Assembly: GCA_031260455.1 (NCBI GenBank)
Contig: JAIRJW010000012.1
Location: forward strand, 1-64,000
Length of the DNA: 64,000 bases
Direction of reading: 5' to 3'
Source: Fluviicola sp.
Lineage (GTDB): Bacteria; Bacteroidota; Bacteroidia; Flavobacteriales_D; Crocinitomicaceae
Shown: positions 27,039-35,531 of the stretch, piece by piece
Position numbering within the stretch: the first letter of the stretch is position 1
Layout of the letters: every line of letters begins with the position of its first letter
Program-made: the position numbers and the translations under genes
The notes under the pieces: generated by a model
Told to the model about the DNA's origin: nothing
The model's input: the letters and a program-made list of their open reading frames with translations, nothing else
Database searches by the model: none

Positions 27039-27397
27039 TGCAAGAAAAAATCAATTTGTTAGAAAACACGAAGATAGGGAGAATTTGGAAGGGGGAATAA
27101 AAGTTTGTATTTCATCCCCAAAAAACAGGCGGAAACTTTCGATCTCTTTGTTTTTATACTATAGAGTCTGAAAAGATGTTATAAAAGGTATGAAGAATGC
27201 AAATCATTGAAAAATCTCTGTTGTGAGAAAATGATCGCCTACATTTTTGTACAAGGTATAAGTAAAACTAAATTCCCCGGCTAACCTTTGTCAGCAGGGG
27301 AATGCAGTAGTAATTTAGATTGTGGTGCTTTGGAGTATTCTGTTTTGTAATAAATCAGGAAACCTCCAACTTTCTCCAATTATGACGAAGAAACTCT
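27039..27397. other. Intergenic gap of about 360 bp
   Basis: The gap lies between cysS (start 27038) and the PLP enzyme gene (stop 27398), both on the minus strand. Apart from the probable terminator at 27272-27303 I see no ORF, RNA gene or TAnnTTTG box. The cysS promoter was not recognised. Confidence 0.4.
27272..27303 (-). terminator. Probable terminator of the Cys/Met metabolism PLP enzyme gene
   Basis: ATTCCCC (27272-27278) pairs with GGGGAAT (27297-27303) across an 18-nt loop. On the minus strand the stem is followed by TTTAGTTTT. It lies 95 bp past the stop codon. Confidence 0.45.
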
Positions 27398-28639
27398 TTA
27401 AACGTTGTTTAACGCCTGTGAAATATCTGAAATAATATCTTCATAGTGCTCAACACCAACAGATAAACGAACAAGCGAAGAAGATATTTTCATCGCCTCT
27501 TTCACGTCCAGCGGTACATCGGCATGAGTCATGGTTGCCGGGTGTTCGGCCAAACTTTCCGTACTTCCCAAGCTTACCGCCAGTTTGATAAGCTTCAGGT
27601 TGTTCAGGAATGTGAATGCTCCCTTCTCTCCTCCTGCTACATCAAAAGCAATCATTGCTCCACTGGAAGTATATTGTTCGGCATAGATGCGCTTTTCATT
27701 TTCGTTTCCTTGTTCCGGAATGAAACCCAAATAGTAAACATGACTCACTTTCGGATGTGAGCGCAGGAATTCAGCCACTTCAACTGCATTTTTGGCCTGC
27801 TCTTCCATACGCACTTTCAAGGTTTCTAAACTACGCATCAACAGCCAGCCTGTCCACGGACCAGCCATATTTCCAAGAAAAGTACGCAATCCTTTGATGC
27901 GTGCCATTAATGCTTTGGAACCCAGACACGCACCAGCAATCACATCCGAGTGTCCGCCAATGTATTTTGTTGCAGAATACAGCACCAGGTCTGCCCCATG
28001 TTTCAGCGGGTGCTGCCACAAAGGACCCATATAAGTATTATCGACTGATAAAATCACTTCCGTTTCCGAAGTTGAGAAACGATTTTTGATATCAGCACAC
28101 ATTTGAATATCGATCAAAGCATTGGTCGGATTGGCAGGTGTTTCGATGTGAATCATGCGCAAACGATTCGCTTTTCCGGTTGCTTCAATCCGGGCAACAA
28201 TTGTATCGAAGTCTTCATCCGCCCGAAAACCAATCGAATCAATGTTCAGTTTTTTGAGGAAATGGTTGATGAAATGATCCGTTCCGCCATAAACCGGGCG
28301 CGAATAAAGCAACACATCTCCAGGAGACAGAAACTCCATCAGGGCAGTTGAAATAGCCGACATTCCACTTTCAAATACGGCACAATCTTCCGCCTTATCC
28401 CACAAACATAAACGATTTTCGAGAATTTCCAGATCCGGGTTATTCAATCGTGAATAAATCAACCCCAACTCTTCATTTTCTCCTTGTTCACGAATGCCAT
28501 AAGCTACTTCAAAAAATGCTTTTCCTTCTTCCGCTGTGTTAAATACAAAGGTCGAAGTCTGAAAAATCGGGCATTTAATTGCTCCTTCCGAAAGAGAAGG
28601 TTTGTACCCGTAACTCATCATTAAACTTTCTGGTTTCAT
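27398..28639 (-). CDS. Cys/Met metabolism PLP-dependent enzyme (methionine gamma-lyase or cystathionine gamma-synthase/lyase type)
   Basis: This is a 413-residue fold-type I PLP enzyme of the trans-sulfuration family. The PLP Lys is in YSATKYIGGHSD (about 224). Also seen are YSRLNNPD, FESGMSAIS, SVDNTYMGPLWQHP, the substrate-binding SLGSTESLAEHPA, and a final VRLSVGVEHYEDI. The family covers synthases and lyases that cannot be separated reliably by eye. The divergent Lrp/AsnC gene, an arrangement known for methionine gamma-lyase operons (mdeR-mdeA in Pseudomonas putida), mildly favours a catabolic lyase. That is inference. Confidence 0.9.
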   Translation of the reverse strand: MKPESLMMSYGYKPSLSEGAIKCPIFQTSTFVFNTAEEGKAFFEVAYGIREQGENEELGLIYSRLNNPDLEILENRLCLWDKAEDCAVFESGMSAISTALMEFLSPGDVLLYSRPVYGGTDHFINHFLKKLNIDSIGFRADEDFDTIVARIEATGKANRLRMIHIETPANPTNALIDIQMCADIKNRFSTSETEVILSVDNTYMGPLWQHPLKHGADLVLYSATKYIGGHSDVIAGACLGSKALMARIKGLRTFLGNMAGPWTGWLLMRSLETLKVRMEEQAKNAVEVAEFLRSHPKVSHVYYLGFIPEQGNENEKRIYAEQYTSSGAMIAFDVAGGEKGAFTFLNNLKLIKLAVSLGSTESLAEHPATMTHADVPLDVKEAMKISSSLVRLSVGVEHYEDIISDISQALNNV

Positions 28640-28701
28640 TAGAATTTTATACGTTAATATTTCTACTAAGAAAAAGGAATTTTTGCTGAATTCTTAATTT
28701 G

Positions 28702-28716
28702 AAGAATATTATTCTA
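28702..28716. promoter_or_regulatory. Lrp-type binding site in the divergent intergenic region
   Basis: AAGAATATTATTCTA matches the E. coli Lrp consensus YAGHAWATTWTDCTR at 14 of 15 positions. Its core AGAAT-ATT-ATTCT is a perfect palindrome (28703-28715). An overlapping TTCTA-N6-TAGAA inverted repeat follows at 28713-28728. It lies 63 bp from the PLP enzyme start and 86 bp from the Lrp-family start. Confidence 0.6.
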
Positions 28717-28801
28717 TATTTTTAGAAAAACACTGCTTCTATATTCTGATATTTAACATTTGATTCGGAAAAAGCAGAATTATTTTCTCAAAATCCAGGC
28801 T

Positions 28802-29242
28802 ATGGTGATTTTAGATACGATTGACCATCAAATTATTGCCTTGTTGCAGGCAAACGGCAAAATGAATAACAAGGAAGTAGCGAACAAAATCGGGCTCTCC
28901 GTTACTCCCACTTTTGAACGGATCAAGCGGCTGGAACGGGTTGGAATTATTGAAGGATACACGGCTTTAATCAACCGGAAAGCTATCGGAAAAAATCTGA
29001 AAGTGGTATGCCAGGTCAGCCTGAAAAGCCACCAGAAAGAGGGAATTGATGTGTTTGAAAGCGCTATCAAGGAATTATCAGAGGTCAGTCATGCCTACCA
29101 CGTAGCTGGCGCAACCGATTATATGCTGACCATTGAAGTAGCGGATATGGAAGTTTACCAGGATTTTTTGAAAAACCAACTGGCACGCATTCCGCATATC
29201 GGGCAGGTGAACAGTAGTTTTGTGATGTCGGAACTGAAATAA
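28802..29242 (+). CDS. Lrp/AsnC family transcriptional regulator
   Basis: This is a 146-residue regulator. The N-terminal winged HTH (residues about 2-50) contains DHQIIALLQANGKMNN and the recognition helix SVTPTFERIKRLERVGII. The C-terminal RAM ligand-binding domain (about 65-140) has a VAGATDYMLTIEV core. The frame is open from 28760, but ATG 28802 gives the family's usual start (MVILDTIDHQII) right at the first HTH helix. It is transcribed away from the Cys/Met PLP enzyme gene with an Lrp-like site between them, so autoregulation and control of that enzyme in response to an amino acid is the natural reading. Confidence 0.92.
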   Translation: MVILDTIDHQIIALLQANGKMNNKEVANKIGLSVTPTFERIKRLERVGIIEGYTALINRKAIGKNLKVVCQVSLKSHQKEGIDVFESAIKELSEVSHAYHVAGATDYMLTIEVADMEVYQDFLKNQLARIPHIGQVNSSFVMSELK

Positions 29243-29251
29243 TGTTATCAT

Positions 29252-29779
29252 GAATCCACGAATTACAGCCCGGTTAACACACTCGTCGGGTTCATTATAG
29301 CACGAAACGTGTAGATCAGACTGTCTTCATTGAAGTTGACCAGCAGTCCCAACGGAAGATTTGAAACAGCCAGGTAGTTAATGACTTGTGCATAATGCGA
29401 TTTCGTTAACTGACTCACAGATTTCACTTCTAAAATAATTGAACCAAAAACAACGAAATCCGCATAGAAATAATGCGGAAGGATTATATCCTTGTAATAA
29501 ACCTTAAACTCTTTTTCTCGCTCAAACTGAATTTTCTCTTCCCTGAGTTCATACTCCAAAGCATCTTTATATACAATTTCTGAAAAACCATTTCCTAAAT
29601 TCCGATGTACCTCCATACATCTGCCTATCACTTCGTAGGCTTCTTCTTTTAAAATTAAATGCATTCTCTTTAAGATAAGAAAAAAGTTCATTTCAAACAA
29701 CACACATTCAAAACATCAACTTGTTTGTTAAATCTGTGAGCGCGTTAGCCGAACAAGGAATTCGCGAATTCGTGGCTTC
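29252..29779. repeat. Inverted repeat pair bounding a GxxExxY gene
   Basis: GAATCCACGAATT (29252-29264) and, inverted, AATTCGTGGCTTC (29767-29779) match at 12 of 13 positions. The left arm includes the stop codon region of the enclosed gene. The 528-bp unit is therefore gene plus upstream leader, compatible with a small transposable or recombining module. Confidence 0.5.
29263..29664 (-). CDS. GxxExxY family protein (PD-(D/E)xK nuclease-like)
   Basis: This is a 133-residue protein with the family signature GFSEIVY (Gly26, Glu29, Tyr32). The nuclease-like core has Asp69 in YADFVV, Glu79-Val-Lys81 in ILEVKSV, and a following SHYAQVINYL helix. The family belongs to the PD-(D/E)xK superfamily; no biochemical role is established that I know of. 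ATG at 29664 (MHLILKEEAYEVIG) is preferred over an in-frame start at 29703 because family members begin at this helix. It stands alone, bounded by an inverted repeat pair, and has a homologue in the restriction island at 61111-61509. Confidence 0.85.
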   Translation of the reverse strand: MHLILKEEAYEVIGRCMEVHRNLGNGFSEIVYKDALEYELREEKIQFEREKEFKVYYKDIILPHYFYADFVVFGSIILEVKSVSQLTKSHYAQVINYLAVSNLPLGLLVNFNEDSLIYTFRAIMNPTSVLTGL

Positions 29780-29875
29780 CAATACTTAAACAAAGTCAGA
29801 ATTAACGTTAAATCCTTGATTGCCTGATAAGCCATTTCACTTTTATTTCTATATTTATTAGGAAAACAAAAGATC

Positions 29876-30217
29876 ATGTCAAATAACACAGGAAATATCA
29901 TTTTAGCACTCCTCGCAGGTGCGGTAGTTGGTGCTGGGATCGGAATTTTAATGGCTCCCAACGAAGGATCGGTAACACGTCAGAAAATCAAAGATAGTGT
30001 CGGGAAATCAAAAGACGAACTGATTGATAAATACCACGAACTGGCGCAACTTTTGCATCAAAAAGCTGAAAAGGCAGGTGAAAATCTGGGCGAATTTATT
30101 GACAAAGTCATTGAAAGCGGGAATCATGAAAAAGATGAGTTAATCGCCTTGCTCGAAGCGAAGCTGGAATTATTGAAAACACCGGTTAAGAAAACTGCAA
30201 AGGAATATGGCGTTTGA
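29876..30217 (+). CDS. YtxH domain-containing protein
   Basis: This is a 113-residue protein with an N-terminal Gly/Ala-rich membrane segment (residues about 6-25, IILALLAGAVVGAGIGILMAP), the YtxH signature, and then a charged amphipathic helix. It is thought to act in envelope stress. It overlaps the next gene by 11 bp and leads a three-gene operon with a holin-like membrane protein and a DUF6327-like protein, a recurring set in Bacteroidota. Confidence 0.88.
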   Translation: MSNNTGNIILALLAGAVVGAGIGILMAPNEGSVTRQKIKDSVGKSKDELIDKYHELAQLLHQKAEKAGENLGEFIDKVIESGNHEKDELIALLEAKLELLKTPVKKTAKEYGV

Positions 30218-30560
30218 CGAACTGAAGGAAAACACGCAGCAAATTCAGGAAGAAGCGAAAGCCTATCTCGAAAGCACGATTCAGTACTACAAATTGTGGG
30301 GTTTCAAAATTGTAATGAAATCCGCTAAACTAGTTGTGAAAGTCCTTTTGCTTTCCTTCTTTCTGATGATGTTTCTGATTTTTGGGTCCATTTCTGCTGC
30401 TTTGGCAATCGGTGAAGCACTTGAAAACATCTGGCTCGGCTTTCTCATCATTGCAGGAGTTTACCTGGCTCTCATACTCTTACTGCTATTTACCCGCTCA
30501 CGAATTATTGAACGACAGATTCTGCGCAGTTTCTCCACCCGTTTTTTGAATGACCAATGA
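30207..30560 (+). CDS. Phage holin family-like (DUF1469-type) membrane protein
   Basis: This is a 117-residue protein with a short cytosolic amphipathic N-terminus and two membrane segments (about 45-72 and 75-98: VLLLSFFLMMFLIFGSISAA and LGFLIIAGVYLALILLLLF). The layout matches the Phage_holin_3_6/DUF1469 family of small membrane proteins found in YtxH operons; despite the name, a phage function is not implied. It overlaps the genes on both sides (11 bp and 4 bp), indicating coupled translation. Confidence 0.75.
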   Translation: MAFDELKENTQQIQEEAKAYLESTIQYYKLWGFKIVMKSAKLVVKVLLLSFFLMMFLIFGSISAALAIGEALENIWLGFLIIAGVYLALILLLLFTRSRIIERQILRSFSTRFLNDQ

Positions 30561-30796
30561 GCAGAAAAACACGAAAATATAACTCTTTTGAGGAAATTGA
30601 CCTTGATCTGAAAATCCTGAAACTGGAACGTGAAATTCATGTGCAAAAGTTTCAGAGAGAGTTCCAGAGTGTCAAAAAGAACCTACAACCGACAGCTATC
30701 CTGGAAGAAGCTGTGGACGGATTAAGTGAATCATCATTTATCGAACGCATCATTTCCATCATTTTACGGTTCACACTGAAATCTTTCAAAGAATAA
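30557..30796 (+). CDS. Small cytosolic protein, DUF6327-like
   Basis: This is a 79-residue charged, helical protein starting KTRKYNSFEEIDLDLKILKL. The pattern (YxSFEEI-x-L-x-LKILKLE) fits the DUF6327 family as I remember it. There is no signal peptide. It shares an ATGA overlap with the holin-like gene and closes the YtxH operon. Function unknown. Confidence 0.65.
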   Translation: MSRKTRKYNSFEEIDLDLKILKLEREIHVQKFQREFQSVKKNLQPTAILEEAVDGLSESSFIERIISIILRFTLKSFKE

Positions 30797-30827
30797 GAAG
30801 TAACTTCAGAGTATATAAAATTACCCC

Positions 30828-31775
30828 ATGAAAAAAGTTGTCTTTCTGGATACTGTACATCCGGTTTTGGCTGAGCGTCTGACTCAAAGTGGCGAGTACG
30901 AATGCATTGAAGCACATGAATGGACGCAGGAAGCATGCGAACAACACTTAAATGATGCGTTCGGAATCGTGATCCGTTCCCGTTTTACCATGGACGAATC
31001 CATTCTGCGTTTTGCACCAAACCTGAAATTCATCGCGCGCTCGGGAGCAGGAATGGAAAATATCGATGAAGCATATTGCGCTCAACGGGAAATTACCTTA
31101 TACAATGCGCCTGAAGGAAATCGAAACGCGGTTGGGGAACAGGCTTTGGGTATGCTGCTTTCAATGATGAACAAGATTCACACAGCAAACCGGGACGTGA
31201 AAAGCGGAATTTGGGACCGGGAAGGAAACCGCGGAGTGGAACTGGACGGAAAAACTGTTGGAATTATCGGCTATGGAAATAACGGAAAGGCTTTTGCAAA
31301 AAAATTGCGTGGTTTTGATGTAACTGTCTTAGCCTACGATAAATACAAATCGGATTTTGGAGACGAATTTGTCATCGAAGCAACCCTGGAAGCTGTTTTA
31401 CGAAAGTCGGATGTGATTTCGTTTCACGTTCCGCAAAATGATGAAACTATCTACTTTGCAAACCAGGAATTTTTCGACGCACTTGGCAAGCCTGTCTATT
31501 TATTAAATTTATCTAGAGGAAAAATAGTTGAAACTAAATCATTAATTAAATCTATTCGAAAAGGGACAACTATTGCAGCCGGATTGGATGTAAATGAGTT
31601 TGAAAAAAAATCCTTTGAAAGCTTCTTTGAAAATGAGTTGAATGAAGAACTGAATTTCTTGTTGCATTCCGACAGAATTCTGCTGACTCCCCACATTGGA
31701 GGATGGACAACCGAAAGCCACTATAAACTGAGTTCAGTTTTGGCAGATAAAATCCTGAATGTAGGTTCATACTGA
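30828..31775 (+). CDS. D-isomer-specific 2-hydroxyacid dehydrogenase
   Basis: This 315-residue NAD(H)-dependent enzyme belongs to the family that includes phosphoglycerate dehydrogenase. The nucleotide-binding motif is GIIGYGNNGKAFAKKL. The catalytic Arg is in NLSRGKIVE, and the acid/base His in LTPHIGGWT near the C-terminus. FIARSGAGMENID and the substrate loop are normal. It lacks the ACT domain of SerA-type enzymes, so phosphoglycerate is possible but not certain as substrate. It starts 31 bp after the YtxH operon and could be read through from it. Confidence 0.88.
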   Translation: MKKVVFLDTVHPVLAERLTQSGEYECIEAHEWTQEACEQHLNDAFGIVIRSRFTMDESILRFAPNLKFIARSGAGMENIDEAYCAQREITLYNAPEGNRNAVGEQALGMLLSMMNKIHTANRDVKSGIWDREGNRGVELDGKTVGIIGYGNNGKAFAKKLRGFDVTVLAYDKYKSDFGDEFVIEATLEAVLRKSDVISFHVPQNDETIYFANQEFFDALGKPVYLLNLSRGKIVETKSLIKSIRKGTTIAAGLDVNEFEKKSFESFFENELNEELNFLLHSDRILLTPHIGGWTTESHYKLSSVLADKILNVGSY

Positions 31776-31976
31776 ATTTAACAGACTATTTTTTTAATTA
31801 AAAAAATTTAAACTATCAAACTAAATTACATTTTAAAACTTATTAACTAGTTATTTTAAGTTTTCCGAAAAATTAGGTGACTTTTGAAAATTTTCCGCGG
31901 AGGAACACAGAATCTACATGCTGTCTTTTGCATGAAAAATGAATATATCACCTACACTTTCGGATACGACCTGTTC

Positions 31977-32540
31977 TTATTTTGTGTTATTCTTCCCGGA
32001 CACAAAAACCAGGAATGCGCCTTCAAGTAATTTATAGTTCATGAAATAACCTGCTCCTTCAAAATCAATCCATAACATACTTTCAGCAATCCGGAGCATG
32101 CTGACATCTTCTTTCAAATCTGCTATCTCATCCGTTTTCAACTTGTAAAAAGCTTCTTTCGCACACCAGATGAGATGCAGCGCCTGCTCATCTTCCGAAA
32201 AAGCACTTTCCCGCTCGTTGCGGAAATAATCTTGCCCAGCCTGCAGCCGTTCCGAATAAACCTGGATGTCGATTCCAACCGGTACTAACCCAACCATCAC
32301 TGCAAACCAGCCACAGGAATGTGAAACAGACAGGTGCAAATCCGGTTTTTTTTCAACATAAGGTTGTCCACTGGGTTTGTGCGCTATTTTCAGGTTTTCA
32401 TATCCCAAAGCATCCAGCAAACGACGAGTTCCCTTTTTTTCCAGATCGCGTTTATTTGCTCCGTTTTTCAACAGGATTTCATAATTTTCCTGCCGGAAAT
32501 ATGCAACTACTGAATCGGGATTGTTAATAATGCTAATCAT
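31977..32540 (-). CDS. 4'-phosphopantetheinyl transferase superfamily protein
   Basis: This 187-residue protein transfers phosphopantetheine from CoA to the Ser of carrier proteins. The two family motifs are present: GIDIQ (89-93, Mg-binding Asp91) and WCAKEAFYK (125-133). HLSVSHSCGW (69-78) is the usual upstream strand. ATG 32540 gives MISIINNP; a GTG at 32552 is less likely. It sits at the edge of the aryl-polyene cluster, divergent from it, so the two cluster ACPs are the probable substrates. A -7 box (32575-32582) lies 34 bp upstream. Confidence 0.88.
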   Translation of the reverse strand: MISIINNPDSVVAYFRQENYEILLKNGANKRDLEKKGTRRLLDALGYENLKIAHKPSGQPYVEKKPDLHLSVSHSCGWFAVMVGLVPVGIDIQVYSERLQAGQDYFRNERESAFSEDEQALHLIWCAKEAFYKLKTDEIADLKEDVSMLRIAESMLWIDFEGAGYFMNYKLLEGAFLVFVSGKNNTK

Positions 32541-32574
32541 GGCTGTACACACGTGAAATTACTCAGATTCAGCT

Positions 32575-32593
32575 CAAAAATAGCGTATATTTG
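32575..32593. promoter_or_regulatory. Back-to-back divergent -7 boxes
   Basis: TATTTTTG on the minus strand (32575-32582) faces the phosphopantetheinyl transferase gene. TATATTTG on the plus strand (32586-32593) faces the C45 acyltransferase gene. Only 3 bp separate them. A minus-strand TTTG lies at 32607-32610, 24 bp from its -7 box. The plus-strand box would fall inside the coding region if the C45 gene began at GTG 32553, which argues for the start at 32616. Confidence 0.5.
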
Positions 32594-32615
32594 CAGTCTA
32601 TTTAGTCAAAAACGT

Positions 32616-34277
32616 GTGAGAGTTCTCTTAAAATACCTGTTTCATCTTATCTGGATTCCTACAGAACTGGTATTTGCCTTCGTTTTTGTATTGTTTACCA
32701 TTGTTTTGTTCAACGCCCGGATCGCCACGCCAGAAGTTTCATCCGTCGAAATCGGAGAGCGCAAACAGGTTGGAAAAGATTCCTATGTTCTTGGAAACTC
32801 CTACCTGAAGAAAAATAAATTTGGAGTCTGGGAAATGTACCTGGAGGGCGAACCTTACGAAAGAGGGTTGATTTACGGAAAACTTGCGAAAGAACTCATA
32901 CAGGAACAGGAAGATATTTTCGTTGCACAAATCAACCGTTTCCTTCCAAATAAACTCTGGAGACACGCGATCAAACTGATGGTCGGGTTTTTCAACAGTG
33001 ACCTTCCGGAAAACATTCCATTGGAAAACCAACAGGAGATTTACGGAATTTCTCAATCTTTTTCAGACCGCTATAATTACATTGCTTCGAAATATACCCG
33101 CATTCTGAATTATCACGCAGCACACGATATCGGCCACGCACTGAACGATTACAGCGTAGTAGGCTGTACTTCCTTTGCCGTGAAAGGAAGTAAGAGTGAA
33201 AACCAACAATTATTGGTCGGGAGAAACTTTGATTTCTATGTCGGCGATGATTTTGCCAAAAACAAACTGATCATTTTCGTCAACCCGAGCAAAGGCTACA
33301 AATTCACCTCGTATTCCTGGGCCGGTTTTACAGGTGTAGCTTCCGGGATGAACGAAAAAGGACTTACGGTGACTATCAATGCTTCGAAATCTGATTTGCC
33401 AACAAGCTCCAAAATGCCGGTTTCCTTGCTTGCACGTGAAATTTTGCAATATGCTAAAAATATTAATGAGGCAGTGGCCATTGCGAAAAAGCGCCATATT
33501 TTCGTTTCCGAAACCTTAATGATTTCTTCTGCAAAAGACAGAAAAGCAGTTCTGATTGAAAAGTCACCGGGAAAACTAGGTGTTTATGAAAGCAAAACGG
33601 ATGTACTCGTTTGTGCCAATCACTATCAGTCGGAAACATTCAAAAAAGACCCCGAAAACATCAAAAATATTGCAAGCAGCGATTCTAAATATCGTTTCGA
33701 CCGGATGAACCAGTTACTGAAGAAATCAAATGCATTGAATCTGTCTGTTGCAGCTTCCATTTTACGAAATCAGAACGGCTGGAACAACGATACGCTTGGA
33801 ATGGGAAACCCATGTGCGCTAAATCAATTACTGGCTCATCACAGCGTCATCATGCAACCGGAAAGTCGCTTGTATTTCATTTCGAGTTCCGATTTTCAAC
33901 TGGGAACTTACCTGGGCTACGATTTGAAAAAGACGTTTCAGACAAAACACATCCAATTGGTTGATTCCATTCCTCATGATCCTTTCGTCAATTCGGTTTC
34001 CTACCAAAAATTCAAGGATTTCAAAACCGTTAAACAGCAAATCACTGCTTACCTGATGTTCGATCAGGCTTTGAGTCTGAGTAAACAGCAGATTGCGGTA
34101 TTTATTTCCAATAACTCAGAATTATACATTACCTATGAGCAATTGGGAAAGTATTTTCAGAAAAAAGGAAATAAAAAAAGAGCTGTTTTGTATTATCAAA
34201 AAGCATTGACGAAACGTGTTGCTTCGCCCCAGGCGGAACAGGAACTCAAAAATTTGATTACAGCATGTCAGAAGTAA
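32616..34277 (+). CDS. C45 family acyltransferase/peptidase (acyl-CoA:6-APA acyltransferase-like) with TPR tail
   Basis: This is a 553-residue Ntn-hydrolase-type protein. A membrane segment lies near the N-terminus (LLKYLFHLIWIPTELVFAFV). The predicted nucleophile is the Cys (about 184) in SVVGCTSF, where autocleavage would occur after Gly; LLVGRNFDFY is the matching second motif. A TPR-like helix pair ends the protein (YEQLGKYFQKKGNKKRAVLYY). Related genes are, as I recall, regular members of flexirubin clusters; an acyl-transfer step such as ester formation is a fair guess. The frame is open from a GTG at 32553, but GTG 32616 is chosen because of promoter placement. It overlaps the ligase gene by 13 bp. 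Confidence 0.8.
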   Translation: MRVLLKYLFHLIWIPTELVFAFVFVLFTIVLFNARIATPEVSSVEIGERKQVGKDSYVLGNSYLKKNKFGVWEMYLEGEPYERGLIYGKLAKELIQEQEDIFVAQINRFLPNKLWRHAIKLMVGFFNSDLPENIPLENQQEIYGISQSFSDRYNYIASKYTRILNYHAAHDIGHALNDYSVVGCTSFAVKGSKSENQQLLVGRNFDFYVGDDFAKNKLIIFVNPSKGYKFTSYSWAGFTGVASGMNEKGLTVTINASKSDLPTSSKMPVSLLAREILQYAKNINEAVAIAKKRHIFVSETLMISSAKDRKAVLIEKSPGKLGVYESKTDVLVCANHYQSETFKKDPENIKNIASSDSKYRFDRMNQLLKKSNALNLSVAASILRNQNGWNNDTLGMGNPCALNQLLAHHSVIMQPESRLYFISSSDFQLGTYLGYDLKKTFQTKHIQLVDSIPHDPFVNSVSYQKFKDFKTVKQQITAYLMFDQALSLSKQQIAVFISNNSELYITYEQLGKYFQKKGNKKRAVLYYQKALTKRVASPQAEQELKNLITACQK

Positions 34278-35518
34278 TTGAAAATACTATCGGATTTCAA
34301 CAAGTCCTTCGAGCTTTGGAGTATGCTCTGAAGCATTCTCCGTTCTACCAAAGACATTTTTCAGCAATCGTTCCGAAAAACATAACTCCTGAAGCGTTCC
34401 GACAACTTCCTTTTACCGGGAAAGAAGATCTTTCGCAGAATAACCGTGACTTTTTATGCGTTCCGCAGCAGCAGATTGCAGAGTATGTAACGACTTCCGG
34501 GACATCCGGAAAACCCGTTACAATTTACCTGACCAAAAATGATTTGCTGCGCCTGGCGAAGAACGAAAAGGAGTCTTTTGAATTGATCGGAGCAAAACCG
34601 GGTGATCTTTTTCAACTGATGACGACTATTGATAAGCAATTCATGGCCGGATTGGCTTATTATCTAGGCGTTCAGGAATTAAATGCAGGTATGATCCGTA
34701 TTGGTCCAGGAGTTCCCGCTTTGCAGTGGAATTCCATCCTGGAAAATAACCCGGCTATCCTGATCGCTGTTCCCAGTTTCCTGATCAACCTGATTGATTA
34801 TGCGAAACAAAATGGCATTGACATGAATCAAACATCCGTTCGTTCTGTCATTTGCATCGGAGAACCAATCCGCGAGGAAGATTTATCCGAGAATATACTG
34901 GCAAGACGCATTCATAGTGACTGGAACCTGGAATTATTCTCGACTTACGCTTCTACCGAAATGGGTGCTGCTTTTACGGAATGTGAAGCACATCAGGGTG
35001 GACATCTGAATGAAGAGTTGATCTACCTAGAAGTTCTGGATGAAGAAGGAAATGAGGTTTTACATGGTGAAAAGGGTGAAATCGTGATTAGTACTTTAGG
35101 AACGGAAGGAACTCCGCTGATCCGTTATAAAACCGGCGATGTGGCCCGGATTTACAGAGAACCGTGTGCCTGTGGAAGGAATTCTGCGCGCCTGGGCCCT
35201 ATTCTGGGGCGTAAAAACCAAATGATCAAATTCAAGGGGACAACTATTTTCCCACCTTCCATATACGAAATCTTTGACAGTCACTCTGAAGTGAGTTGTT
35301 ATAAAATCGAAGTTTCAAAAGATTATCTCGGACATGATACCATCACGATCTTACTGGAAAACAAGATTGAACATACACCGGTAATGATTGAAATCATTGA
35401 AGAATGTAAGGCAAAACTGCGCGTGGTCCCGCATTTTGTTTTCCTGGAAACAGATTATCTGCGCAGTCAGGTGTTCAAAAACCACATGCGCAAACCCGAG
35501 AAAATTGTTTTCAAATAA
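34265..35518 (+). CDS. PaaK-like adenylate-forming acyl ligase
   Basis: This 417-residue member of the phenylacetate-CoA ligase branch of the ANL superfamily activates a carboxylate as acyl-AMP and passes it to CoA or an ACP. Motifs: P-loop TTSGTSGKP (about 76-84), YASTEMGAAF, RYKTGDVARI, and a Cys-containing turn PCACGRNS, a feature of PaaK enzymes. It is shorter than full ANL enzymes, but the final MRKPEKIVFK supplies the C-terminal Lys region. In this cluster the likely substrate is the hydroxycinnamate made by the ammonia lyase at 45373. It is translationally coupled to the C45 gene. Confidence 0.85.
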   Translation: MSEVIENTIGFQQVLRALEYALKHSPFYQRHFSAIVPKNITPEAFRQLPFTGKEDLSQNNRDFLCVPQQQIAEYVTTSGTSGKPVTIYLTKNDLLRLAKNEKESFELIGAKPGDLFQLMTTIDKQFMAGLAYYLGVQELNAGMIRIGPGVPALQWNSILENNPAILIAVPSFLINLIDYAKQNGIDMNQTSVRSVICIGEPIREEDLSENILARRIHSDWNLELFSTYASTEMGAAFTECEAHQGGHLNEELIYLEVLDEEGNEVLHGEKGEIVISTLGTEGTPLIRYKTGDVARIYREPCACGRNSARLGPILGRKNQMIKFKGTTIFPPSIYEIFDSHSEVSCYKIEVSKDYLGHDTITILLENKIEHTPVMIEIIEECKAKLRVVPHFVFLETDYLRSQVFKNHMRKPEKIVFK

Positions 35519-35531
35519 ACATGAAATAATA

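Noticed and set aside
27272..27303. GGGGAAT/ATTCCCC stem as a SAM or other riboswitch
   Set aside because: It lies downstream, not upstream, of the sulfur amino acid gene, and has a single stem without a conserved core. It was called a terminator instead.
30461..30936. Minus-strand ORFs opposite the YtxH operon
   Set aside because: They are fully antisense to three overlapping genes with clear family features.
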